Shown here piece after piece: positions 55,071 to 64,000 of a DNA stretch of 64,000 nt (positions within the stretch are counted from its first letter, which is position 1; each line of letters opens with the position of its first letter). The notes beneath the pieces were generated by a model that was not told the origin of the DNA, searched no databases, and saw only the letters and a list, made by a program, of their open reading frames with translations. The DNA comes from Rhodocyclus tenuis (GTDB lineage Bacteria > Pseudomonadota > Gammaproteobacteria > Burkholderiales > Rhodocyclaceae), in NCBI RefSeq assembly GCF_014197755.1, contig NZ_JACIGE010000017.1, positions 1 to 64,000 on the forward strand. Direction: 5' to 3'. A program made the position numbers and the translations under genes.

Positions 55071-55874
55071 ATGAGCGACATCCTCGCGCAGTACCGCATT
55101 CCCGCAGAACCCTACTACCGCCCCGTCGCTGACGAGGTCACGCTGTTCGAGGCCGCCTACGCGGCGAAGATGCCGCTGATGCTCAAGGGGCCGACCGGCT
55201 GTGGCAAGACGCGTTTCGTCGAACACATGGCCTGGTGGCTCGGCAAGCCGCTGGTCACCGTCGCCTGCAACGAGGACATGACGGCCTCCGACCTCGTCGG
55301 GCGCTTCCTTCTCGACGCCTCGGGAACACGCTGGCAGGACGGCCCGCTCGCCTTCGCCGCGCGCCACGGCGCGATCTGCTACCTCGACGAAGTGGTCGAG
55401 GCGCGCCAGGACACGACGGTGGTGATCCACCCGCTGACCGACAAGCGCCGCGCGCTGCCGCTGGAAAAGAAAGGCGAGTTCCTGCGCGCGCACCCCGACT
55501 TCCATCTGGTGATCTCGTACAACCCGGGTTACCAGAGCCTGATGAAAGACCTCAAGCAGTCGACCAAGCAGCGCTTCGGCGCGCTCGACTTCCACTACCC
55601 GGCGCACGCGGTCGAAAGCGAAATCGTCGCCGATGAGGCGAAGATCGATGTCGCCACGGCCGACAAGCTCGTCGCCATCGCCGAGCGCTCGCGCAACCTG
55701 AAGGGCCACGGGCTCGACGAGGGGCTGTCGACGCGCATGCTGATCCACGCCGGCGAGCTGATCGCGCGCGGCGTGGCGCCGCTGGCCGCGTGTCGCGTCG
55801 CGCTGGTGCGGCCGATCACCGACGACCCCGACATGCGCGACGCGCTCGACGCCGCCGTCGCCACCTTCTTCTAG
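55071..55874 (+). CDS. cbbQ: AAA+ RuBisCO activase subunit CbbQ
   Basis: 267 aa MoxR-type AAA+ protein: Walker [16 protein letters not shown], Walker [13 protein letters not shown], sensor [10 protein letters not shown]. CbbQ hexamers with CbbO remodel inhibited form I RuBisCO. Position after cbbLS and before cbbO is the conserved order. AGGAG lies seven bases before the ATG. Confidence 0.96.
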   Translation: MSDILAQYRIPAEPYYRPVADEVTLFEAAYAAKMPLMLKGPTGCGKTRFVEHMAWWLGKPLVTVACNEDMTASDLVGRFLLDASGTRWQDGPLAFAARHGAICYLDEVVEARQDTTVVIHPLTDKRRALPLEKKGEFLRAHPDFHLVISYNPGYQSLMKDLKQSTKQRFGALDFHYPAHAVESEIVADEAKIDVATADKLVAIAERSRNLKGHGLDEGLSTRMLIHAGELIARGVAPLAACRVALVRPITDDPDMRDALDAAVATFF

Positions 55875-55889
55875 ACGCCGGAAAAGACG

Positions 55890-58265
55890 ATGAGCGCGCA
55901 CCTTGCCGAGCATCAGGCGCTGCTCGACGAACTGCCGGCAGCGGCGCAGGCGCTGGCGGCTGCCGCCTGGCCCGAGGCGGTGCGCGCGCTCAGTGCGCGT
56001 GGCCTCGACAACTGGCTCAAGGGCGCGCTGGCGCTGCAGCGCATGGGGCGCGGCGACGGCATCGTCGCCGCCTGGATCGGCGACGTGCCGGCGGTAGCGC
56101 GCGAACTCGGCGAAGAGATCCTGCCCGACTTCGCCCAGCACTGCCTGCAGTTCGCCTCGCGCACCTCGGGCGCGGTGATCGAGCGCATCGTCGCCAGCGC
56201 GCCGACCGCTGCCCGCCGCCTCGGCGACGCCGAACTGTTCCGTGACTACCTGCGCCTGCTCGACGTCCTGCTCGGCCAGGCGCCGCGCGGGCTGCGCCCG
56301 CTGCTCGAACACCTCGACGAACTGCTCGGCGTGCTCACCCTCGGCGGCCTGCGCCGCTGGGCGCTGTGGGGCGCGCAGGCGCACCGCACCGATTTCGCCG
56401 AACAGCTGCGCTACTTCAGCCTCGCCTCCGAAGAAGCGAAGGCGGTGCTGCAACAGGAACGCAAGGGCACGCTTTTCGTCGACATCCACCGGCGCATCGG
56501 CATGTACCTGCGTGCGCTGTGGGGACGCGACTTCTTCCTGCGCCCGAGCGCTGGCGATTTCGATTCACCCGAGGGCAACCGGCCGTTCATCGCCGACTTC
56601 TTCGTACATCTGCCCGACGCCTGCGACGACTGGCAAAGACTTCCCGGCCTCGAGCTCTACCGCGCCGCAGCCGCGCACTGCGCCGCGCACATCGTGGCGA
56701 CGACGACGCGTCTCGACGGCGAGGCGTCATCCCAGCCCGCGCCGCTGTCGACACTGCAACGCGCCTGCGTCGGCCTGATCGAGGACGCACGCGTCGAGGC
56801 GCTGGCGATCCGCCGCTTCCCGCGCCTGAAGGAACTGTGGCTGCAGTTCCACCGCCCGGATACTCAGCTCGACACGCAGGCCGACAGCGTCGGCGCCCGC
56901 TTTGGCCGCATTGCGCGCGCGCTGCTCGACGCCGATGCCGCCGACGGCGCGGACGCTGGTGCTGGTGATGGCGCTGGCCATCACGACACGCTCGTAGCCT
57001 GGACGCGCACGCGCTTTGCCGCCGCCGATCTGTCCAGCCACGCCGTTTCGCGCGAACTCGGCCTCGCGCTGGCCGGCGAGATCGCCCGCCTCGGCCTGCC
57101 CTGGTCGCCACACCGCGACGGACTGGCCGTTCCCTACCGCGACGACAACCGCTACCTGTGGGAATACGACCGCGCGCGCGCCGACGACGCCTTTGCCGCG
57201 GCGCAGCGCGAAGCGCAGGTGCGCCGCTACGTCAGCGTCTCGGAGATGGTCAACGAAGTCGAGGTCGAAACGGCCGGCGACGACGCACAGGAAATCTGGG
57301 TCTGTGCCAGCGAGTTCTTCGACGACGACGGCGTCTCGTTCAACGCCCGCGAAGGCCGCGAGCCGGTTGCCGAACCCTGCCATTACGACGAATTCGACTA
57401 CCAGCTGCAGCTGACACGGCCGCTGTGGACGACGGTGCAGGAAAAGCGGCCGAAGCTCGGCGAGCTCGCCGTCGTCGAGCAGATCATCGACGCGCACCGT
57501 CCGCTCACGCAGCGCCTCAAGCATCTGCTGGAGGCGCTGCAGCCACAGGGCGTGCAACGCATCCGCAAGCTCGAGGACGGTGACGAGCTCGACCTTGAGG
57601 CGGCAATCCGCGCGCAGGTCGACCGGCGCCTCGGGCAGACGCCCGACCCGCGCGTGATGATGCGTTCGCTGCGCAAGACGCGCGACATCGCCGTGCTGGT
57701 GCTGCTCGACCTCTCGGAATCGACCAACGATCGCGTCGCCGGCCAGGACTACACCGTGCTTGAGCTGACGCGCGCCGCCACCGTGCTGCTCGGCGAGGCG
57801 ATCGACACCGTCGGCGACGCCTTCGCGCTGCACGGCTTCTGTTCGGACGGACGACACAACGTTTTCTACCAGCGCTACAAGGACTTCGCGCAGCCCTGGG
57901 GCGACCTCGCCAAGGCGCGGCTGGCGGGCATGGAAGGCCGCCTGTCGACGCGCATGGGTGCGGCGATCCGCCACGCCGGGCAAGAGCTGGCGCGGGTGCG
58001 CGCGAAGCGCAAGCTGCTGCTCGTCGTCACCGACGGCGAGCCGGCCGACATCGACGTGCGCGACCCGCACTACCTGCGCTTCGACGCCAAAAAAGCCGTC
58101 GAGGAAGTCAGCGCCCGCGGAGTCAAGCCTTTCTGCCTGACGCTCGATCCGCGCGCCGACCAGTACGTCGCGCGCGTTTTCGGCCAGCGCAACTACCTCG
58201 TCCTCGACCACGTCGAGCGCCTGCCCGAACGCCTGCCGCTGCTCTACGCCGGATTGGCGAGGTGA
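55890..58265 (+). CDS. cbbO: VWA-domain RuBisCO activase subunit CbbO
   Basis: 791 aa. The N-terminal three-quarters are helical; an acidic/repetitive loop (DADAADGADAGAGDGAGHHD) lies near residue 355. The C-terminal VWA domain (about 605-791) has the MIDAS motif LLDLSESTND and LVVTDGEPADID. CbbO uses the VWA domain to contact RuBisCO and couples to the CbbQ hexamer. It starts 16 bp after cbbQ. The last gene of the cbb operon; it converges with the NhaR-like gene, separated by a GC-rich hairpin at about 58300-58325. Confidence 0.94.
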   Translation: MSAHLAEHQALLDELPAAAQALAAAAWPEAVRALSARGLDNWLKGALALQRMGRGDGIVAAWIGDVPAVARELGEEILPDFAQHCLQFASRTSGAVIERIVASAPTAARRLGDAELFRDYLRLLDVLLGQAPRGLRPLLEHLDELLGVLTLGGLRRWALWGAQAHRTDFAEQLRYFSLASEEAKAVLQQERKGTLFVDIHRRIGMYLRALWGRDFFLRPSAGDFDSPEGNRPFIADFFVHLPDACDDWQRLPGLELYRAAAAHCAAHIVATTTRLDGEASSQPAPLSTLQRACVGLIEDARVEALAIRRFPRLKELWLQFHRPDTQLDTQADSVGARFGRIARALLDADAADGADAGAGDGAGHHDTLVAWTRTRFAAADLSSHAVSRELGLALAGEIARLGLPWSPHRDGLAVPYRDDNRYLWEYDRARADDAFAAAQREAQVRRYVSVSEMVNEVEVETAGDDAQEIWVCASEFFDDDGVSFNAREGREPVAEPCHYDEFDYQLQLTRPLWTTVQEKRPKLGELAVVEQIIDAHRPLTQRLKHLLEALQPQGVQRIRKLEDGDELDLEAAIRAQVDRRLGQTPDPRVMMRSLRKTRDIAVLVLLDLSESTNDRVAGQDYTVLELTRAATVLLGEAIDTVGDAFALHGFCSDGRHNVFYQRYKDFAQPWGDLAKARLAGMEGRLSTRMGAAIRHAGQELARVRAKRKLLLVVTDGEPADIDVRDPHYLRFDAKKAVEEVSARGVKPFCLTLDPRADQYVARVFGQRNYLVLDHVERLPERLPLLYAGLAR

Positions 58266-58332
58266 AGCCCGTCGCGACGCCGAGCCTGACAGCAGTGGAC
58301 CGCGGCGGCAAAGCCGGCCGCCGCCGGCGAGG

Positions 58333-59292
58333 CTAGTCCTTGGCCGCGTCGCCAGCCGGCGCCAGGGAGGCAGCGGCTGCGCCGGTCACCGCGGCAAGCG
58401 GCGCGAACAGGCCGCTGCGCGCCTGCTCGCTGACGGCGCGCGCCGCTGGGTGGGTCAGCCGGCGCTCGGCCGAAATCAGGAAAAAGCGTTCGCGCAACTC
58501 GTTCGTCTCGCCGAGCTTGCGCACCTGATAGTGCGCCTGCACCTCGGCGACGCTCGCCGCCGGCACCGGGAAGACGCCGGCACCGGCCTCGCCGAAGGCT
58601 TTCATCAGCGCGCTGTCGGCGAACTCGCCGACGATGCGCAGGTGCAAGCCCTGCCGTTCGAGCCAGCGCGGCAGGCTGGCGTGCAGCGCACTGTCACCAC
58701 CGGGCAGGAGCAGCGGTGCGCCGTTCATGCACGCCGGGAAGCCCGGACCGAGACGTTCGGCGAGCGCCGGCGCCGCCATGAAAGCCACCGCCGATTCGCC
58801 GAGCAGGTGGCTGTAGCCCTTGATTTCCGTCCCCGGCGGCATCGGTCGGTCGGACAGCACCATGTCGAGGCGGTGGATCGCCAGATCGGCGAGCAGGCGG
58901 TCGAGACGGTCTTCCTGACAGACGAGGCGCACCGCTTCCGGCAGCGCCAGCACCGGTGCCAGCAGGCGGTGCGCGGTGAACTTCGGCAGCACGTCGGAAA
59001 TGCCGACGCGGAAGGTGACGAAGCGCTCCTCGGCGCCGTGGCGCAGCAGGTCTTCGAGCTCGGCGCCGGTCTGGAAGATTTCCTCGGCGTAGGACTGCGC
59101 CAGCCGCCCGGCCTCGGTCAGCTCCAGCCGCCGCCCGGCGCGCTGGAACAGCGCGACGCCGAGCCGCTCCTCGAACTGCGCGATCTGGCCGGAGAGCGTC
59201 TGCGGCGTCAGGTGCAGGCGTTCGGCGGCGCGGATGACGCCGCCGGCGCGGGCGACGGCGAGAAAGTAATGCAGGTGTTTGTAGTTCAGCAT
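58333..59292 (-). CDS. nhaR: LysR-family regulator, NhaR type
   Basis: 319 aa from MLNYKHLHYFLAVARAGG, where the LysR helix-turn-helix begins (VIRAAERLHLTPQTLSGQIAQFEERLG). The longer frame upstream lacks family similarity. The whole-length sequence, including QALxxQ-type SGQIAQFEERLGVALF and VRLVCQEDRLDRLLADLAIHRLD, matches the NhaR branch, which responds to sodium and pH. It is adjacent to a CO2-fixation operon and 2 kb from the sodium-dependent bicarbonate transporter, which could be its target; this link is inference. Confidence 0.88.
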   Translation of the reverse strand: MLNYKHLHYFLAVARAGGVIRAAERLHLTPQTLSGQIAQFEERLGVALFQRAGRRLELTEAGRLAQSYAEEIFQTGAELEDLLRHGAEERFVTFRVGISDVLPKFTAHRLLAPVLALPEAVRLVCQEDRLDRLLADLAIHRLDMVLSDRPMPPGTEIKGYSHLLGESAVAFMAAPALAERLGPGFPACMNGAPLLLPGGDSALHASLPRWLERQGLHLRIVGEFADSALMKAFGEAGAGVFPVPAASVAEVQAHYQVRKLGETNELRERFFLISAERRLTHPAARAVSEQARSGLFAPLAAVTGAAAASLAPAGDAAKD

Positions 59293-59406
59293 CGCGGCCC
59301 CCAATTGTTCGTATTTTTTTATCTTTTCACTAAATATTATCTGTTTTTTTCGATTCTTCAAGGCGCCGATAATCGGTGCTCCACCACCCGCACAAAGAGG
59401 ATTTCC

Positions 59407-59763
59407 ATGAACATACAGATGCATGCGCAAGGGTTCCCGCTCAGCAACGAGGTGAGGGACCACATTTCACGGCGCCTTGCCTACGCGCTGAATCACGGTC
59501 TGGACAAGATCAGCCGCGTCGTCGTCCGCCTCGCCGACGTCAATGGCCCGCGCGGCGGCGTCGATAAGGAGTGCAGCATCGAAGTGCGCCTCAAGGGTGC
59601 TCCCGCCATCGTCATCGAGGACACGCAGGCCGAGCTCCTCGTCGCCATCGATCGCGCCACCGAACGCGCCGGGCGCACGCTCGACCGCCGCCTCAATCGC
59701 CGCCAGGACCACCCCGGCGGACCGCCGTTCAGCCCGGAAGCTGCTGCAGGAGCCGCCGCATGA
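59407..59763 (+). CDS. ribosome hibernation factor HPF/RaiA-like protein
   Basis: 118 aa. The start [16 protein letters not shown] follows AGAGGA. The family pattern [29 protein letters not shown] and [23 protein letters not shown] is present with a short Pro/Gly tail and no dimerisation domain, so it is a short HPF. It may bind the ribosomal A/P sites in stress. It is divergent from the NhaR-like gene and overlaps purE by four bases (ATGA). Confidence 0.83.
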   Translation: MNIQMHAQGFPLSNEVRDHISRRLAYALNHGLDKISRVVVRLADVNGPRGGVDKECSIEVRLKGAPAIVIEDTQAELLVAIDRATERAGRTLDRRLNRRQDHPGGPPFSPEAAAGAAA

Positions 59764-60269
59764 CGCGCGCCGCCAAGGCGTCGCCACTGATCGGCATCGT
59801 CATGGGCTCGGACTCGGACTGGCCGACGCTGCAGGCGGCGGCGTGGATCCTCGGAGACTTCGCCGTTCCCTACGAGGCGCGCGTCGTCTCGGCGCACCGC
59901 ACGCCCGATCTGATGTTCGAGTACGCGGCCACGGCCCGCGAGCGCGGCCTGCGCGCGATCATCGCCGGCGCCGGCGGCGCGGCGCACCTGCCGGGAATGC
60001 TGGCGGCGAAGACGCCGCTGCCGGTGCTCGGCGTGCCGGTGCAATCGAAGGCGCTCGCCGGGCAGGATTCGCTGCTCTCGATCGTGCAGATGCCGCGCGG
60101 CATTCCGGTCGCCACCTTCGCCATCGGCGAAGCGGGCGCTGCCAACGCGGCACTGTTCGCCGTCGCCCTGCTCGCCGCCGGCGACGCGGCACTGGCGGCG
60201 CGCCTCGACGCCTTCCGCCGTACCCAGACCGAAAAGGTGCTGGCGATGAAGCTGGCCTTGCCGCAATGA
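59760..60269 (+). CDS. purE: N5-carboxyaminoimidazole ribonucleotide mutase
   Basis: 169 aa class I Pur[14 protein letters not shown] (substrate phosphate site), SAHRTPD with the catalytic His, and [12 protein letters not shown]. It rearranges N5-CAIR to CAIR in purine synthesis. The ATG overlaps the HPF-like stop and the stop overlaps the purK ATG, so the three are translationally coupled. Confidence 0.96.
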   Translation: MTRAAKASPLIGIVMGSDSDWPTLQAAAWILGDFAVPYEARVVSAHRTPDLMFEYAATARERGLRAIIAGAGGAAHLPGMLAAKTPLPVLGVPVQSKALAGQDSLLSIVQMPRGIPVATFAIGEAGAANAALFAVALLAAGDAALAARLDAFRRTQTEKVLAMKLALPQ

Positions 60270-61438
60270 TCCTGCCACCAGCCACCCTCGGCTTGCTCGG
60301 CGGCGGGCAACTCGGCCGCTTCTTCGTCAGTGCGGCGCATGAACTCGGCTATCGGGTCGTTGTGCTCGACCCCGACCCCGACAGCCCGGCCGGCCGCATC
60401 GCCGACCAGCATCTGGCCGCCGCCTACGACGATCCGGCGGCGCTCGACCACATGGCAGCCACTTGCGCTGCGATCTCCACCGAGTTTGAAAACGTTCCGG
60501 CTGGCTCACTCGCCTGGCTCGCGCGCTCGCTGCCGGTGAGGCCCGGCGCCGAGGCCGTTTCCATTTGCCAGAACCGCTGTGCGGAAAAGGCCTTCCTCAG
60601 GCGTTTCGGCCTGCCGCTTGCGCCCTATGCCGAGATTCGCTGCGCGGAAGACGTGCAGCTCGCCGATGCCGATCTGTTCCCTGGCATCCTCAAGGTGGCG
60701 CGCTTCGGCTACGACGGCAAGGGGCAGGTCGTCGTCGACAATCGCGCGCAGGCGCGCGAGGCCTTCGTACGTTTCGGCTTCGAGCCCTGCGTGCTGGAAA
60801 AGAAACTGGAGCTGGAACGCGAGTTGTCGGTGGTGCTGGCGCGCGACGAGAACGGCGAAGTCCGCTGCTTTGCCGCGGCCGAGAACCTGCATCGGCGGGG
60901 CATCCTCGACGTCTCCTTCGTCCCCCACGCCCGCGCCGGCGAGGCGGCAGCGGCCGAGCGACTCGCCGTCGAACTGGCACAGCGCATGGACTACGTCGGC
61001 GTGCTGGCGGTCGAGTTCTTCGTCGTCGGCAAGCGCATCTACATCAACGAAATGGCGCCGCGGCCGCACAACTCCGGCCATTACACGCTCGATGCCTGCG
61101 CCACCAGCCAGTTCGAGCAGCAGGTGCGCGCGCTGTGCGGCCTGCCGCTGGGCGACCCGCGTCGCCATTCGGCGGCGGTGATGGTCAACCTGCTCGGCGA
61201 TCTTTGGTACGGCGACGGCGAGGAAGCCGCGCGTGAACCCGACTGGCGGAAACTGCTCGCGGTACCCAACCTGAAGCTGCATCTCTATGGCAAACCAGAC
61301 GCCAGACCAGGCCGGAAAATGGGGCATTTCACCGTTCTCGGCAGCGAAGCTGCGACTGCGGTTGAAACGGCGCTGGCGGTGCATCAGTCCATCGGCAGCG
61401 GGGGTGAAACCCGGCTTGCACGCGCGGAGTCGCGATGA
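60266..61438 (+). CDS. purK: 5-(carboxyamino)imidazole ribonucleotide synthase
   Basis: 390 aa ATP-grasp protein. N-terminal [15 protein letters not shown]-binding [15 protein letters not shown], metal ligands in [26 protein letters not shown]. It carboxylates AIR with bicarbonate and ATP to give N5-CAIR, the substrate of the coupled PurE. Bicarbonate use is of interest beside the bicarbonate transporter downstream, but purEK linkage is standard. About 160 bp separate it from sbtA. Confidence 0.96.
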   Translation: MILPPATLGLLGGGQLGRFFVSAAHELGYRVVVLDPDPDSPAGRIADQHLAAAYDDPAALDHMAATCAAISTEFENVPAGSLAWLARSLPVRPGAEAVSICQNRCAEKAFLRRFGLPLAPYAEIRCAEDVQLADADLFPGILKVARFGYDGKGQVVVDNRAQAREAFVRFGFEPCVLEKKLELERELSVVLARDENGEVRCFAAAENLHRRGILDVSFVPHARAGEAAAAERLAVELAQRMDYVGVLAVEFFVVGKRIYINEMAPRPHNSGHYTLDACATSQFEQQVRALCGLPLGDPRRHSAAVMVNLLGDLWYGDGEEAAREPDWRKLLAVPNLKLHLYGKPDARPGRKMGHFTVLGSEAATAVETALAVHQSIGSGGETRLARAESR

Positions 61439-61600
61439 AGCGGGCAAGTGCTGCCAGCCGGCGCCGCGAATCCACTGCCGGCAGCGCATGCGTGCTGATC
61501 GTGACACGGCGCGGCCAGCCGCTTTGCCCTTGATGCCGCCCGGCGCGTCGGCGCCGACGGATTGGCGGCAGAAATCGATGCACAGTCGCGGAATCGCGGC

Positions 61601-62542
61601 ATGAGCGACGTCGTCGTCCTCTTCTTCCTCTTCGGTCTTGTCGCCGGTCTGGCGCGTTCCGAACTGAAGCTGCCGGCGGCCTTGTACGAAACGCTGTCGG
61701 TCTTCCTGCTGCTGGCGATCGGCCTCAAGGGCGGCGAAGGGCTGGCCAAGCAGGCGCTGCTGCCGCTGCTGCCGCAACTCGGCGCAGTGATCGTGCTCGG
61801 TATCGCACAGACGCTGATCGCCTTCGCCCTGCTGCGCGCCGCTGGCGGCTTCGACCGCGCCAATGCGGCGGCGACGGCGGCGCACTACGGTTCGGTCAGC
61901 GTCGCCACCTTCGCTGTCGCCCTCAACTGGCTGGCGACGCGCAGCATTCCCTTCGAATCGCAGCTGGCGGTCTTCCTCGCCGTGATGGAGGTGCCGGCGA
62001 TCCTCGTCGGCATCGTGCTCGCGCGCGGCATCCGCCGCGACACCGACTGGCGCCGGCTGGCGCACGAGACCTTCCTCGGCAAGGGCGTGACGCTGCTGCT
62101 CGGCGGCATGGCCATCGGCTGGGCCGCCGGCCCGGACGGTCTGGCGCCGGTGAAGAGCGTCTTCTACGACCTGTTCAAGGGCGCGCTGGCGCTGTTTCTG
62201 CTCGAAATGGGCCTGATCGTCAGCCGCCAGTTCGGCGCGCTGCGCCAGCGCGGGCTGTTCCTCGCCGGCTTCGGCATCGCCATGCCACTGTTCTCGGCGC
62301 TGCTCGGGCTGGGCACCGGCATCGCGCTCGGTCTGTCGCCGGGCGGCGTGACGCTGCTCACCGTGCTCGCCGCCAGCGCCTCGTACATCGCCGTACCAGC
62401 AGCGATGCGTCTGGCCGTTCCGGAGGCGAACCCGGCGCTGTCGCTCGCCGCCTCGCTCGGCATCACCTTCCCCTTCAACCTGCTGGTCGGCATTCCGCTG
62501 TACCACCAGCTGGCTACCTATTTCATCGGAGAATCGCCATGA
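61601..62542 (+). CDS. sbtA: sodium-dependent bicarbonate transporter SbtA
   Basis: 313 aa, nearly all membrane, about ten helices (VVLFFLFGLVAGLARSELKLP, LSVFLLLAIGLKGGEGL, LTVLAASASYIAVPAAMRLAVPEANPALS). These segments match the SbtA/DUF897 family, with the conserved Ser-rich SASYIAVPAAMR near the C-terminus. The ATG at 61601 is preferred to an earlier TTG at 61562. It would import bicarbonate with Na+ to raise the internal carbon pool for RuBisCO. Its stop overlaps the next gene, an SbtB-like PII protein. Confidence 0.92.
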   Translation: MSDVVVLFFLFGLVAGLARSELKLPAALYETLSVFLLLAIGLKGGEGLAKQALLPLLPQLGAVIVLGIAQTLIAFALLRAAGGFDRANAAATAAHYGSVSVATFAVALNWLATRSIPFESQLAVFLAVMEVPAILVGIVLARGIRRDTDWRRLAHETFLGKGVTLLLGGMAIGWAAGPDGLAPVKSVFYDLFKGALALFLLEMGLIVSRQFGALRQRGLFLAGFGIAMPLFSALLGLGTGIALGLSPGGVTLLTVLAASASYIAVPAAMRLAVPEANPALSLAASLGITFPFNLLVGIPLYHQLATYFIGESP

Positions 62543-62847
62543 CAGCGCCCCGGGAAACGCGCGGACTGCTCACCGTCATCACCGAAGCGGCGCTCGAGGA
62601 CACGCTGCTGCGCGACTTCGCGCGCCTGGGCGCCCCCGGCTGCACCGTCTCCGACGCGCGCGGCCGCGGACAACGCGGCGTGCGCGACGCCGCCTGGGGC
62701 GAAGCGGCTAACGTACGCATCGAAGTCATCTGCCGGCGCGAGCGCGCCGAGGCGCTGCTCGAGCACCTGCAGCAGCACTATTTCGCCGACTACGCCATGG
62801 TCGCCTTCGTCCAGGACGTCGTCGTCCTCCGGCCGGAGAAGTTCTGA
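62539..62847 (+). CDS. sbtB: SbtB-like PII family regulator of SbtA
   Basis: 102 aa with a PII ferredoxin-like fold pattern (RGLLTVITEAALEDTLLRDF, GCTVSDARGRGQRGVRDA as the T-loop region, VRIEVICRRERAEALLEHL, MVAFVQDVVVLRPEKF). No uridylylatable Tyr like GlnB and no C-terminal Cys pair of the cyanobacterial redox loop. Coupling to sbtA (ATGA) is diagnostic. SbtB proteins bind adenine nucleotides including cAMP and control SbtA; the proteobacterial member here presumably does so too. Confidence 0.87.
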   Translation: MTAPRETRGLLTVITEAALEDTLLRDFARLGAPGCTVSDARGRGQRGVRDAAWGEAANVRIEVICRRERAEALLEHLQQHYFADYAMVAFVQDVVVLRPEKF

Positions 62848-62965
62848 GCGTGCGCCAGCGCGCTCCATGGTCCACCCGGCGGCCGTCGTGCCGGCAAGCT
62901 GCAGCCCGCGGCGGGCGAACCTGCCCGCAGTACAATCGGCGCCTTGTCCATTGCAACGACGCGCC

Positions 62966-63733
62966 ATGTTCACCGTCCTCATCCTCGGCGGCACCAGCGA
63001 GGCCTACCAGCTGGCCGAAGCCCTGCACGGCAGCGGCGACAGTGGCGGCTGCGGCCGGCGCGTGATCAGCTCGCTCGCCGGGCGCACCGCGCAGCCACGG
63101 CTGCCGGCGGGCGAATACCGCATCGGCGGTTTCGGCGGCAGCGACGGCCTCGTCGCCTATCTGCACCGCGAAAGCATCGACGCCGTGGTCGACGCGACGC
63201 ACCCCTTCGCCGGGCAGATGCGCTGGCATGCCGCCACCGCCTGCGCTGCCGCCGGCGTGCCGCTGCTGCGGCTCGAACGCCCGGCCTGGCAAGCGGGACC
63301 GGGCGACCGCTGGAGCGAGGTGGACGACTGGCCGACAGCGGTGGCGCAGCTCGCTGCCGCGCCACCGGCGCGGCGCGTGCTGCTCGCGCTCGGCCGGCAG
63401 GAACTGGCGCCCTTCGCCGCACTCGACGGCGTGCACTTCCTCATCCGCAGCGTCGATCCGCCCGACCCGATGCCGCCCTTCGCCAGCGCCGAGCTGCTGC
63501 TGGCGCGCGGACCGTTCACGCTCGCCGACGAGCGCGAACTGCTCGTCCGCCATGCCATCGACACGATCGTCTGCAAGAACAGCGGCGGCGACGCCACCGA
63601 CGCCAAGCTCGCCGCCGCGCGCGAACTCGGCGTCCGCGTACTGATGCGCCGGCGCCCGCCACAACCCGATTCGCCGACGGTAGCGACGGTCGCTGCCGCG
63701 GCGCAGTGGATCGCCGCGCGCGCTGGCAACTAG
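62966..63733 (+). CDS. cobK: precorrin-6A reductase
   Basis: 255 aa, family CobK/CbiJ. N-terminal VLILGGTSEAYQLAEAL (NADPH-binding), VVDATHPFAGQMRWHA and LLRLERPAW, and the C-terminal VCKNSGGDATDAKLAAARELG. It reduces precorrin-6A (or the cobalt analogue) in corrin ring synthesis. The ATG at 62966 begins the NADPH-binding strand. It is unlinked to other cob genes within the window but supports de novo cobalamin synthesis, with the CobZ-like pair at 49232-51969. Confidence 0.92.
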   Translation: MFTVLILGGTSEAYQLAEALHGSGDSGGCGRRVISSLAGRTAQPRLPAGEYRIGGFGGSDGLVAYLHRESIDAVVDATHPFAGQMRWHAATACAAAGVPLLRLERPAWQAGPGDRWSEVDDWPTAVAQLAAAPPARRVLLALGRQELAPFAALDGVHFLIRSVDPPDPMPPFASAELLLARGPFTLADERELLVRHAIDTIVCKNSGGDATDAKLAAARELGVRVLMRRRPPQPDSPTVATVAAAAQWIAARAGN

Positions 63734-63762
63734 CCCCGAAACTTCCCGAAAGGAAAACGACC

Positions 63763-64000
63763 ATGTTCGATCACCTCTCACTCGGCGTCAGCGATCTGCC
63801 CGCCAGCGAGGCTTTCTTCCTGCAGGCGCTGGCGCCGCTTGGCGTCGCGGTCGCCATGCAGGGGCCGTTCGGCATCGGCATGGGCCGCCACGGCAAGCCG
63901 TCCTTGTGGCTGGTACCGGCGACGGTACCGCCGGCACCGCTGCATCTGGCTTTCGCCGCCGAGACGCGCGCGCAGGTGGATGCCTTCTACGCCGCCGCGC
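63763..64000 (+). CDS. VOC/glyoxalase-family protein, 5' part
   Basis: 79 codons before the window edge. Starts MFDHLSLGVSDLPAS with the VOC (glyoxalase/bleomycin resistance) fold beginning: LSLGVSDLPASEAFFLQAL, metal-ligand His near the start, then LHLAFAAETRAQVDAFY. AAAGGA lies before the ATG. Reaction not determinable from the fragment. Confidence 0.85.
   Translation, partial: MFDHLSLGVSDLPASEAFFLQALAPLGVAVAMQGPFGIGMGRHGKPSLWLVPATVPPAPLHLAFAAETRAQVDAFYAAA

Overview
The window (about 65% GC) reads as a chromosomal segment of a betaproteobacterium, most likely of the Rhodocyclales. The grounds are the gene set: form IA RuBisCO with cbbQ/cbbO, a PEP-CTERM protein, a tmRNA with tag ANDERFALAA, LigE, and a large chemosensory locus. 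The species cannot be read from the sequence alone.

Region 1 (1-10.6 kb) is an integrated mobile element. A P4-type tyrosine integrase (9182-10423, minus) heads a leftward run of small, often start/stop-overlapping genes: helix-turn-helix and AlpA-like proteins, a putative replication protein and a 649-aa virion-like protein. A second, apparently truncated ORF (194-1141) carries the same virion-protein motif. The right edge holds a tRNA-Ser-like 3' end at about 10598-10611, a candidate attachment-site remnant. The left end lies outside the window.

Region 2 (10.8-34.9 kb) is a signalling and motility block. On the minus strand it encodes, in transcription order, a soluble receptor with two MCP signalling domains, a protein of three CheW domains, CheB, a HEAT-repeat protein, CheR, CheY, CheA with a large non-standard insert, a STAS-like protein, a second CheY, a membrane MCP, a ParA-type ATPase, a hybrid histidine kinase and a response regulator. 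A CheB-CheR-PAS fusion and a PAS-GGDEF diguanylate cyclase follow. A flagellin with an internal HExxH metallopeptidase (flagellinolysin type) is divergent from the receptor. The double-headed soluble receptor, triple CheW and ParA together suggest a cytoplasmic chemosensory array.

Region 3 (34.9-51.9 kb) is mostly housekeeping: phenylacetate-CoA ligase with an ACT protein, a permuted two-piece tmRNA gene, another MCP, thioredoxin reductase, an Smr protein, a PEP-CTERM protein, PII, NAD synthetase, pyrophosphatase, an RluA-type pseudouridine synthase, LigE DNA ligase, a 2H-family RNA ligase/phosphoesterase, and a cobalamin-linked group (BtuF-like protein, cysteine-rich small protein, TcuA/TcuB or CobZ-like pair).

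Region 4 (52.1-64.0 kb) is a CO2-fixation module: CbbR divergent from cbbL-cbbS-cbbQ-cbbO, then NhaR-like regulator, HPF-like protein, purE-purK, and an SbtA bicarbonate transporter translationally coupled to an SbtB-like PII protein. Cobalt-precorrin-6A reductase and a partial VOC protein close the window. RuBisCO, its activase and a bicarbonate pump with its own PII regulator in about 10 kb suggest an inorganic-carbon acquisition island without carboxysome genes.
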